DNA of 64,000 nt from Tachypleus tridentatus (Eukaryota > Arthropoda > Merostomata > Xiphosura > Limulidae), in the NCBI RefSeq assembly GCF_004210375.1, contig NC_134829.1:58706107-58770106 (forward strand), given 5' to 3'. Positions 43,401-51,644 of the stretch are shown one piece after another. The position numbers and the translations under genes are program-made. The notes under the pieces are model-generated. The model searched no databases. It was given only the letters and a program-made list of their open reading frames with translations, and was not told where the DNA came from. Position 1 is the stretch's first letter. Every line of letters begins with the position of its first letter.

Positions 43401-43972
43401 TGTCTAGTTGTAACTTTACATCTTGAATCTAACTCTGTTCTGATTACTAGTGTTAGTATATGTCTAGTTGTAACCTTACAACATCTTGAATCTAGTTCAG
43501 TTCTGATTACTAGTGTTAGTATATGTCTAGTGTTAACTTTACAACATCTTGAATCCATCTCTCTTCTGATTACTAGTGTTAGTATATGTCTAGTTGTAAC
43601 TTTACAACATCTTGAATCTATCTTTGTTCTGATTACTAGTATTAGTATATGTCTAGTTGTAACCTTACAACATCTTGAATCTATCTCTGTTCTGATTACT
43701 AGTGTTAGTTTATGTCTAGTTGAAACTTTACAACATCTTGAATCTATCTCTGTTCTGATTACTAGTGTTAGTATATGTCTAGTTTTAGCTTTATAACAAC
43801 TTGAATCTATCTCTGTTCTGATTACTAGTGTTAGTATATGTCTAGTTTTAACTTTACAACATCTTGAATCTATCTCTGTTCTGATTACTAGTGTTAGTAT
43901 ATATCTAGTTGTAACTTTACAACATCTTGAATCTATCTCTGTTCTGATTACTAGTGTTAGTATATGTCTAGT
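28434..43972. repeat. 63-bp satellite array, A-subtype domain
   Basis: This continues the same 63-bp array without a gap, about 247 units. From 28,434 the diagnostic base changes and units read tgttAGtata. Isolated G-type units recur near 28,811, 28,870, 28,924, 30,369, 30,432 and 31,455. The domain is more heterogeneous at its ends: taaCcttac substitutions, an identical 2-bp loss (ctctTCTG) at about 28,229, 28,852, 30,935, 32,319, 32,446, 39,690 and 42,685, ttatgatt and ctctcttctg variants, and broken units near 30,785, 32,770, 41,690, 41,870, 42,190, 42,370 and 42,425. Many of these shift frame, unlike in the G domain. The array ends at about 43,972, where a different tandem repeat begins. 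Confidence 0.97.
34443..40980. repeat. Highly homogenised core of the A-subtype domain
   Basis: About 103 consecutive units show, by eye, only one substitution (taaCc near 36,769), one 3-bp loss (near 35,549) and one 2-bp loss (near 39,690). Units on both sides (28.4-34.4 kb and 41.0-43.97 kb) carry many substitutions and indels. Such a centre-to-edge gradient is the expected product of unequal crossing-over and conversion, with old units stranded at the array margins. Collapse or over-expansion by an assembler cannot be excluded for so uniform a stretch. Confidence 0.8.
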
Positions 43973-44722
43973 TGTTACGGCTGTTGGGGCCAACTTAACA
44001 CAATATTAGAGTCTGTATTACTGTTGGGATCAACTTTACACAATATTAGTCTGTATTACTGTTGGGGCCAACTTAACACAATATTAGTGTCTGTATTACT
44101 GTTGGGATCAACTTTACACAATATTAGTCTGTATTACTGTTGGGGCGAACTTAACACAATATTAGTGTCTGTATTACTGTTGGGATCAACTTTACACAAT
44201 ATTAGTGTCTGTATTACTGTTGGGGCCAACTTAACACAATATTAGTGTCTGTATTACTGTTGGGATCAACTTTACACAATATTAGTCTGTATTACTGTTG
44301 GGGCCAACTTAACACAATATTAGTGTCTGTATTACTGTTGGGATCAACTTTACACAATATTAGTGTCTGTATTACTGTTGGGATCAACTTTACACAATAT
44401 TAGTGTCTGTATTACTGTTGGGGCCAACTTTACACAATATTAGTGTCTGTATTACTGTTGGGATCAACTTTACACAATATTAGTGTCTGTATTACTGTTG
44501 GGGCCAACTTAACACAATATTAGAGTCTGTATTACTGTTGAGGTTAACTTAACACAATATTAGTGTCTGTATTACTGTTGGGATCAACTTTACACAATAT
44601 TAGTCTGTATTACTGTTGGGGCCAACTTAACACAATATTAGTGTCTGTATTACTGTTGGGATCAACTTTACACAATATTAGTGTCTGTATTACTGTTGGG
44701 GCCAACTTAACACAATATTAGT
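43973..44722. repeat. Second tandem repeat, 38-40 bp unit, two alternating types
   Basis: About 19 units directly abut the 63-bp array. One type reads ctgttggggccaacttaaca, the other ctgttgggatcaactttaca; both are followed by caatattag(tg)tctgtatta. The types mostly alternate, giving a roughly 78-80-bp dimer, with consecutive pairs of the second type near 44,330-44,400. Unit length toggles between 40 and 38 bp through loss of one tg. A gcgaac variant occurs near 44,146 and a gaggtta variant near 44,540. Each unit has a GTTG...CAAC dyad (GTTGG-GG-CCAAC in the first type). The repeat ends at about 44,722 in ordinary AT-rich DNA. Confidence 0.95.
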
Positions 44723-45002
44723 TTCAGTTTAATGACAAGAGAGTATAAAACTTCTGAATTAGTAATGTGAATATTTTATATATTGCAGATTGACTAATTA
44801 TAAAATGTATTTCATATTACATTCTATCTATAGGTCTGAGTTCCGTATTATAAAATATTTATACTCTAGAGAAGTATTATACAAATGCATTAAGTAAGAT
44901 TGTAAATTGAAACTAAAAGCTGGAATTCTAAGTATCTGAATAAATAAAAAAATTATATTTTGTTTAACTGTGTTGAATAATTGTATGTCATAAGTGAAGG
45001 TT

Positions 45003-45026
45003 TATATATATATATATACATATAAG
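45003..45026. repeat. AT dinucleotide microsatellite
   Basis: A run of alternating t/a (tatatatatatatacatata) about 24 bp long, with one c interruption. It is a simple repeat with no visible function. Confidence 0.9.
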
Positions 45027-45181
45027 TATCAGTTTATCTTATAATCTCTAACTAAAAAAGGGCTCATTGTTCTTCTTAAGATAGAATTTCCAATCTCTCC
45101 ATATAAATATCACATAGATCACATTAACTAACTGTATTCACCTTTTGTAACCCAAAGCCCTGTTTTCTTTCCCTTCGACTG

Positions 45182-45461
45182 TATATAAAGGGTTGAGTCA
45201 GATGCTTCTCTCTCACATAGTTGTAAAATTTCTATTTTGGACTTTTTTATTAGATTCAATTAATTGAGATAATGAAGTTACTTGAACAGTATGAAAGTGT
45301 TTTATAAACTTTAGACATAAGTGTGGAAATACAAAGTAAGTAGGTCCTTGTATTTTATCTTTCTTTCTTGTTTGTCTGTAGGACACTCAGTTAAGAATCA
45401 TTTTCATTTCTTTCTCTACTCAAGAACAAACTTTCTGTGGTCTGTCATCATGTGAATAAAC
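45182..45461 (+). promoter_or_regulatory. Promoter-like, intron-like and poly(A)-like signals (possible solo LTR)
   Basis: In order on the plus strand: TATATAAAG at 45,182-45,190; a strong donor-like AAA|GTAAGT at about 45,335; a pyrimidine-rich acceptor tttcttgtttgtctgtag ending near 45,381, which would make a 46-base intron; and AATAAA at about 45,456. No reading frame of any length lies between. Compact TATA-to-poly(A) spacing of about 270 bp is what a solo LTR or short non-coding unit would show. I could not identify terminal TG...CA ends with a matching target duplication. Chance occurrence of these short signals in AT-rich DNA is quite possible. Confidence 0.25.
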
Positions 45462-45816
45462 TTTATTCAAGCCTTAGAACAGTGGAAACAACCATATGAT
45501 AAGGTCAAAGGTCAGATATCTAAAAGTTATAAGCTAATAAACGTTTATATAAAAGCAGGATAAATTATGTAAAATGCAACAAAAAAAAAAAAAAGAAGAA
45601 AAATATGCCTTGTATAATTTTCTATGGATAATAAAATCATGTTTTGGTATGATACCTCTTCATAACCAATAACTGTAAAATTATTCTTTATATCCATGTA
45701 TGGTAAGGTCATACCTAACAAACATCTACTTGATCTGCAGAAAGTCTACAGAAAATTAAAGTATGTAGTCTTTACATGTTATACATGAAGAAGTTATCAA
45801 TATAATGTAGTTATAA

Positions 45817-46720
45817 CCAAGGCCTGTTTTTGAGCTTTCTTTCCATGTGGTAGGCATGATTCCACCACTGATTAGGATATCGTATAAAACGTGTCGAGCA
45901 TTTATGCTTACCTTGAGCAACTGTCTGTATGATACAGTCAATCACTGCTGCCACACAGTCGTCTATTGGTGGCTTACAAGCAATGGCATGATCAAGTTCT
46001 GCTAGAACAGTAAAAGAGAGTCAATTGGTTTCATCCAGTTTCCACTGGAGCACGCGGGTTGGGTGGCATCGAACACGACCAGTCAATTTCATAATTATTG
46101 GAAAATGATTACTGCCTTGTGGATTATTGTCAACCTACCATGAAAAGTGGGAGAACAGTTAAAGGAAAATATTGTGAGATCAGTAGCACTAAAAGACTGA
46201 TTAGGTGCATGACAATAAATATAAGAACCAGAATTGAAAAGAGAAAAGGAGTGATATGAGAGCACAAGCTCTACAAAGCAAACCCTCCCATCTATATCAG
46301 CACTTTCCCAGAGGGGACTATATCCACTGAATTCGCCCAGGATTAAACAGATGGCCACTGTTTAATAAAAGTATCGTGGTCTGATTTATCACGGGTCTCT
46401 CCAGGCGAGAGGTTAAGAGAACAGAGAATGATGGTACGACCAAAGGAAAACGGAGGGTTACGGTCTCCAAGGGTGTATCGAATTACAAAAACAGGGTGGG
46501 CACATGCTGATCAACCAGCTGTGCCATCTCTCCAGGCACTCGTCCATCACACAAACTGTCATTTCTGTACAAGAAAAACTGCCGAAAAATGTATGTATTT
46601 GCTGGTTTCAGAATTTTCTTCTGTAAGGAAATACATGCAGAATGGTAGGAAGCAATTAAGCCTTAATGTCATCCAGATCAGAACGTAAATCTCAACAGTT
46701 CCATTGTATCAACGTGGCTG
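45817..46720 (-). pseudogene. LINE ORF2 fragment: EEP endonuclease domain and linker
   Basis: In intact elements this endonuclease nicks target DNA to prime reverse transcription. Read on the minus strand from about 46,720, the sequence shows an ORF2-like start (ATLIQWNC, then a stop, then DLRSDLDDIKA), the segments ACISLQKKILKPANTYIFRQF and DGRVPGEMAQLVDQHVPT, a degenerate GDFN motif as LILGEFSGYSPLW (46,322-46,350), SFSATDLTIFS, and the catalytic SDH motif changed to SNH in NNPQGSNHFPIIMK (46,090-46,130). The pre-RT linker follows (QWWNHAYHMERKLKNRPW), ending at 45,817. Frameshifts near 46,640, 46,400 and 46,130 and several stops break the frame. The motif changes D to E, N to S and D to N would themselves abolish activity. 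The family call rests on motif recognition, without a search. Confidence 0.8.
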
Positions 46721-46785
46721 TTTTTATTTATGTTTAGGCAAATTGGTTGGAGAGTCCTTCTGTTTTCGACCAATTCTTTTTTTTA

Positions 46786-47760
46786 TTTAAGGGAAGGTTG
46801 ACCTTGTGTCGATTTGGCAGGTCTTTGTTGTTGGAAGAAGATTCCAGCGACTAAGGACGTGAACGAATAATCGTTTTGCATTTTGGGGTGGGAAAAGAAG
46901 GCGTACCCAGGAAATATCTGTAATCGATACCAATGGAAGTAGATTTTGAGGTTTGTTGTGATGAATGTTAGGGACAGAGAGGAGTGTTGACGTTGATTCA
47001 TAACGTTTTTAACTCTGCAGGTGAAAATACTTTTGTATGTTTTGAGAACAATTTTTTGGAAGCACAGAAAGATCCTTCTGCACTCCCACTGTAGAAGTTG
47101 AACTAAGTGTAGCAGCATACGTCCGAGATGAAGTGGTGGACAGCAACTTTCCAGCCTCAAAGTAAGTAATGTTTTGAATCCTCTTGAAATGCTGCATCTC
47201 TTTTCTTCCAACCATTTAGCAGAAGTAGGATACGTGAGAGCCATTGCAAATGATAGAATATGGGTCCGTTTCACACTCATGGGCATCGTTTTCCTTGTCA
47301 CTGCAAGAAGCTCACATCAAAGAACCACGACATGATGCCTTCAGTGACTGAACCGTTGACACTGGAAACATCTGAGAGGGTTTGGAATGTATGTCCGTAC
47401 CTTGCAATAAAGATAACCTGCCTTGTTGGTGGCAGGTGGCCTCGGTGATGTGAATGTTAAAATGAGGACATTGGTTGGATTCATAATTCTGTCTTTGTGA
47501 GTGGAGAGACGAAATCCCTTGGAGGGAGAAACCAGCGAGAATCTCCGGCTTGGGGATGTTCTTCAAACCCTCTTAACAATAACTCCTCATGACGAATTCA
47601 AAGTAACCTCAATAGGTATAACCCTAATCATCTTTGAATGTAAGAAGAGTTCATAATGTTTAGATATGGATGTTTCCACCAATATGTCATTATAGCGACT
47701 GACTATTTGACTGACTAGCGCTTTTGACTGACCAGCAAGTCCCTATAGTCCTTTTAAAAA
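46786..47760 (-). pseudogene. LINE ORF1 remnant: nucleic-acid-binding protein with CCHC knuckles
   Basis: ORF1 of this group encodes a gag-like RNA-binding chaperone. Read on the minus strand, recognisable pieces are NDILVETSISKHYELFLHSK and RVIPIEVTLNSS (about 47,755-47,600), PKPEILAGFSLQGISSL (about 47,545), AGYLYCKVRTYIPNPLRCF followed by QCQRFSH (first knuckle, 47,344-47,400), SCSDKENDAHEC (second) and IICNGSHVSYFC (third, about 47,222). A C-terminal part with EAGKLLSTTSSRTYAATL and TVGVQKDLSVL follows (47,012-47,215). At least four frameshifts and several stops separate the pieces. The order and spacing of Cys and His residues make the assignment secure. The gap of about 70 bases to ORF2 fits a two-ORF LINE. 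Confidence 0.8.
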
Positions 47761-47933
47761 AAAAAGAAGACATTTGCCCGAAACATTTATCTGAAATATA
47801 ATGTAATATAAGAAAATGAAGTACAGGTGTTAAAGATGTTGAAGATTACTTCTCAGAATCTACAAGTCATGGTCGTTTACCTTTGAACTGTTTTCTCACT
47901 ATTTTATTTAATTATTATTTGGAGGATCTATAG

Positions 47934-48450
47934 TAAAAAACTTTTCGGTGCTCTCTTACCCCACCCACCATGGAGCCCTACTAGGGGACGCAGTATAAAG
48001 CCAAACAAGGACACCGCAGCAACGCCAAGGTTTCGTGAGCACTATTACCAAACATCAACATCAAGTATAACGTCCACAACACCTGTTGAGAACATACAAC
48101 ACTGGTAGTTGTTTGACACTAGCCAAGTGAACCAGCCGATTGATCCTTGGGAGGGCACCCCAAGGCCACCCGTCTACAGGAATTCAAGACCAAGTGGTAT
48201 GTTAATGTTGCACCACATAATCCCCAGGATCCTCTTCTCCACTTCACGTGTCACCACACACGCAGCAAACACGTGGGTGGCTTTTAGATCCCAGAGGAGG
48301 TAAACTGAAAATTGGACTTTCCTGGGAGGTCCCTTCACCACCGAGGGATCGCTGAAATGTTTCAACTTCAAAAACAACTGAAGGAACTACCACATAGAAC
48401 TGACATGAAGATAGACATCATCATGGAGCTGATGGTTACTTGCCTCTTAC
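47934..48450 (-). mobile_element. Probable 5' leader of the LINE copy
   Basis: This stretch is more GC-rich than its surroundings and lies immediately upstream of the ORF1 remnant, where a LINE 5' untranslated region or internal promoter would be. No coding motif is seen on either strand; the short ORFs at 48,109-48,303 (+) and 48,174-48,377 (-) overlap in opposite frames and match nothing I know. Assignment is by position and composition only. The segment 47,761-47,933 between leader and ORF1 is degraded and includes an A/T homopolymer near 47,756-47,765. Confidence 0.4.
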
Positions 48451-48566
48451 GTGTGTGTTTATATTTTATAACACAGTAATTCGTGTACAATATTTTATTT
48501 CATATAATTTAAAAGTTGTTCGTAACACATTAATAAATAGTCAATTCCAGATTTTACAGTGTTACA

Positions 48567-48632
48567 ATCAGTGATGACGAGAAACCCACTTGTTGAGAAT
48601 TTATATGCAAAAACGAGCCGTTTTGCATATAA
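48567..48632 (+). mobile_element. 66-bp Penelope-element end fragment with 16-bp target duplication
   Basis: The 16-mer attttacagtgttaca occurs at 48,551-48,566 and again at 48,633-48,648, bracketing 66 bp as a target-site duplication would. The insert (tgatgacgagaaacccactt, then gagaatttatatgcaaaaac) matches in order the terminal region of the Penelope-like element at 60,704-60,760 (ggtgatgtcgataaaaccca, cacttgtagagaaaaatatt). It is thus a very short retro-insertion of a Penelope end. Its right part forms a perfect hairpin, listed separately. Confidence 0.6.
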
Positions 48633-48635
48633 ATT
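48598..48635. repeat. Perfect 15-bp inverted repeat with 8-base loop
   Basis: Left arm AATTTATATGCAAAA (48,598-48,612), loop ACGAGCCG, right arm TTTTGCATATAAATT (48,621-48,635). The arms are exact reverse complements. The left arm lies in the Penelope-derived sequence and the right arm straddles its junction with the target duplication, so the hairpin may have arisen by snap-back synthesis at insertion. Confidence 0.95.
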
Positions 48636-48648
48636 TTACAGTGTTACA

Positions 48649-49087
48649 GTTGGAATTGTATTAAGGGATAGAGGGCAGCACAGTCAAAAGCTTTATGCAG
48701 TATTGAAGCAGACTTAATTTCCTTAGAACATTATCTCATATTAATCTATAGGTTATCGAAAATTAAAATTGTACAGTTTGTACTTAAAGATTATAAATAA
48801 TTCACTGTACTGTATTAATTACAAACAATTAAATACTCTATGAAATTAATTTTTGTTGTAGCTGTACCAACTATGGATATTGAATCCCGATTTTTAGAAC
48901 AGAAAATAACTTCTTGACTCTCACCAGATTGTGGATAACAATCAGTCACAACGTTATATGTATTAGGGAAGAGCGAGCGTTGTCAGACATTTTTCATCAT
49001 ATCATTTACGGTTTCATTAATTCTGAGTGTATTAAACAGGTCCTAATAAATGGAATCAATGATCGTTCTTTGAGATGGTTCACCGTC
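48649..49087. other. AT-rich spacer, no gene seen
   Basis: No coding motifs are seen. At about 48,858-48,900 the sequence tgtaccaactatggatattg followed by aatcccgattttta weakly resembles the tRNA-like head of the second SINE family seen at 52,430, on the minus strand, and may be a relic. The ORF at 48,914-49,126 runs into the tandem repeat and is not supported. Confidence 0.5.
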
Positions 49088-50645
49088 TATATGATCCACT
49101 GTTGTATTATTCAACATGTAATCTAACTATCTCTATATGATCCACTGTTGTATTACTCAACATGTAATCTAACTATCTCTATATGATCCACTGTTGTATA
49201 ACTCAATGTGTAATCTAATTATCTCTATATGATCCACTGTTGTATTACTCAACATGTAATCTAACTATCTCTATATGATCCACTGTTGTGTAACTCAATG
49301 TGTAATCTAACTCTCTCTATATGATCCACTCTTGTATTACTCAACATGTAATCTAACTATCTCTATATGATCCACTGTTGTATTACTCAACACGTAATCT
49401 AACTATCTCTATATGATCCACTGTTGTATTACTCAATGTGTAATCTAACAATCTCTATATGATCCACCGTTGTATTACTCAACATGTAATCTAATTATCT
49501 CTATATGATCCACTGTTGTATTACTCAACATGTAATCTAACTATCTCTATATGATCCACTGTTGTATTACTCAACATGTAATCAAACTATCTCTATATGA
49601 TCCACCGTTGTATTACTCAACGTGTAATCTAATTATCTCTATATGATCCACTGTTGTATAACTCAATGTGTAATCTATCTCTATATGATCCACTGTTGTA
49701 TTACTCAACGTGTAATCTAACTATCTCTATATGATCCACTGTTGTGTAACTCAATGTGTAATCTAACTCTCTCTATATGATCCACTCTTGTATTACTCAA
49801 CATGTAATCTAACTATCTCTATATGATCCACTGTTGTATTACTCAACATGTAATCTAACTATCTCTATATGATCCACTGTTGTATTACTCAACATGTAAT
49901 CTAACTATCTCTATTTGATCCACTGTTATATTACTCAACATGTAATCTAATTATCTCTATATGATCCACTGTTGTATTACTCAACATGTAATCTAACTTT
50001 CTATATGATCCACTGTTGTATTACTCAACATGTAATCTAACTATCTCTAGATGATCCACTGTTGTATTACTCAGCATGTAATCTAAGTATCTCTATATGA
50101 TCCACTGTTGTATTACTCAACACGTAATCTAACTATCTCTATATGATCCACCGTTGTATTACTAAACATGTAATCTAATTATCTCTATATGATCCACTGT
50201 TGTATTACTCAACATGTAATCTAACTATTTCTATATGATCCACTGTTGTATAACTCAATGTGTAATCTAACTATCTCTATATGATCCACTGTTGTATTAC
50301 TCAACGTGTAATCTAACTATCTCTATATGATCCACTGTTGTATTACTCAACATGTAATCTAACTATCTCTATATGATCCACTGTTGTATAACTCAACGTG
50401 TAATCTAACTATCTCTATATGATCCACTGTTGTATTACTCAACGTGTAATCTAACTATCTCTATATGATCCACTGTTGTATTACTCAACGTGTAATCTAA
50501 CTATCTCTATATGATCCACTGTTGTATTACTCAACGTGTAATCTAACTATCTCTATATGATCCACTGTTGTATAACTCAACGTGTAATCTAACTATCTCT
50601 ATATGATCCACTGTTGTATTACTCAACGTGTAATCTAACTATCTC
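49088..50645. repeat. Third tandem repeat, 46-bp unit, about 34 copies
   Basis: The 46-bp unit can be read as atctctatatgatccactgt, tgtattactcaacatgtaat, ctaact. Variation concentrates in aacAtg/aacGtg/aatGtg and in tattactc/tataactc/gtgtaactc. A marker pair (gttgtgtaactcaatgtg followed one unit on by ccactcttg) occurs at about 49,285 and again at about 49,741, ten units apart allowing for a 4-bp loss near 49,675, so a 10-unit block has been duplicated. The last ten or so units are mostly the aacGtg type and more uniform. Each unit has GTTG-7-CAAC dyad symmetry. The array ends at 50,645 in unrelated AT-rich DNA. Confidence 0.96.
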
Positions 50646-51410
50646 GTTCTTCTAATTTTATTTTTTTAACCTACAGTTTCACCCACACTTTTAAATAAAT
50701 GTTTCATCAGTTCTTGCGTTAGACAAAATAATACATGTAAACGCTCATCTAACTCATACGATTCGACTGTTTTATTTATACGTATTGTAATTATTCTTAC
50801 AATTATTCATCATCTGTTTTATTCAACACATTGTTTTACTTCCTAGTACATCATTTACAACACACGTGTTTCAACCCTTGACTTTTATAAGCACTCCTCC
50901 ACCTTTGTTTCTTGTCAGTTTGCCAATACTGTTTTCAACGTATCGAATGTTTTTGTATTTTTCATACTACAAATATTATATTTTAAGTTTTACATATCTT
51001 TTCTTTTATAAATCACAAATCAGAGACTCTTCATACCCAGTACATTAAATATTTAAATTATTTTATATTTCTAATAAAATTTCAAGAGCTGCTTCACAAC
51101 TTATCCCATAAGAGACATCCTAAAAAAACATGCTTAAATATACGTTTCTTATATAGTTTTAAGTGCAACCAAGACTTGGAAGAGTTTGACTTTGTCTGAA
51201 AACCTTTGTTGTTGTTTTTTAAATTAAAGAAACTCTCCACTGTTGGATGACAAATAATGATCGTACATTTCTAATTCCTCGTCTCTATAAATTATTAATG
51301 CCATACAAAAGTGACAGTCAATCATTCAGTGTGAATGGTTGGTGGTAAAGTGCTTCTGCCTGGCTTTATTCTCTGTGGTCAGTAATTAAATATTAGGAAC
51401 GGTGAGAAAT
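50646..51410. other. AT-rich intergenic DNA, nothing recognised
   Basis: The T-rich plus-strand frame at 50,866-51,048 has no recognisable domain and no supporting signals. I see no RNA gene, element end or tandem repeat here. Confidence 0.6.
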
Positions 51411-51640
51411 AGCTTTAGTGTTTCTTCGATAAACAGAAAACGTTATATCAACATTTTGTCTTCATCCAAACATTTTTGATTTCCAAGTCGTTAAGTTTTG
51501 CTATTGTCGTTAAGTGTTAAGGTAAGGTTGAACACAAACGTTTTATCTTTACTATTGTTTTTTAATTCATGAGCTAAATTCTAAAGCAGCTAACTCAACG
51601 CTTTCACATAGTCCCATATGGCACAGAGATAAAATATAAA
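51411..51640 (+). repeat. Dispersed repeat A, copy 1
   Basis: The sequence from agctttagtgtttcttc through gtcttcat, caagtcgttaa, gctaaattctaaa and ttcacatagtc to tatggcacag recurs in the same order and orientation at 52,892-53,112. Similarity is patchy, by eye roughly 75%, with small indels. The right end (tatggcacagagataa) resembles a tRNA-like SINE head (tatggcacagcggtaag in copy 2). It is non-coding. Confidence 0.65.
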
Positions 51641-51644
51641 TTGG

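Larger units (their letters stand above)
44723..45816. other. AT-rich spacer, no protein gene seen
   Basis: AT-rich DNA between the satellites and the LINE remnant. It contains an AT microsatellite (about 45,003-45,026), a possible short transcription unit (45,182-45,461, listed separately) and an A-rich run (45,581-45,602). The short ORF on the minus strand at 45,756-45,941 overlaps the end of the LINE remnant in the wrong frame and is not a gene. Confidence 0.7.
45817..48450 (-). mobile_element. Decayed Jockey/I-type LINE copy lacking its 3' half
   Basis: Read on the minus strand, this region gives in order a gene-less GC-richer leader (about 48,450-47,940), ORF1 with CCHC zinc knuckles (about 47,760-46,786) and the first part of ORF2 with an EEP-type endonuclease (46,720-45,817). 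ORF order and spacing match non-LTR retrotransposons of the Jockey/I group. All frames carry stops and shifts, so the copy is dead. Homology stops at about 45,817, before any reverse transcriptase, and no A-rich tail is present. That is the opposite of the usual 5' truncation of LINE insertions, so the 3' half was probably lost by a later deletion or rearrangement. The outer limit at 48,450 is uncertain. Confidence 0.8.

Noticed and set aside
1..43972. CRISPR-like array
   Set aside because: There are no variable spacers; units are contiguous and the context is eukaryotic.
43244..43993. Minus-strand 249-codon frame at the array edge
   Set aside because: It is the stop-free reverse frame of the same satellite, given an ATG by the neighbouring repeat.
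28841..44245. Numerous 60-450-codon plus-strand frames in the A domain and second repeat
   Set aside because: They are satellite units cut by frameshifting indels; most begin at TTG or GTG in variant units. There is no coding evidence.
45003..45026. Telomeric or origin sequence
   Set aside because: Simple AT repeat only; no telomere-type TTAGG-like arrays were seen in the window.
46428..46688. Plus-strand frame at 46,428-46,688
   Set aside because: It is antisense to the LINE endonuclease remnant, which explains the region fully on the minus strand.
48567..48600. Active hammerhead ribozyme
   Set aside because: The TGATGA and GAAA words are present, but the first core base differs from CUGAUGA and no stem II can form. 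Kept only as a resemblance.
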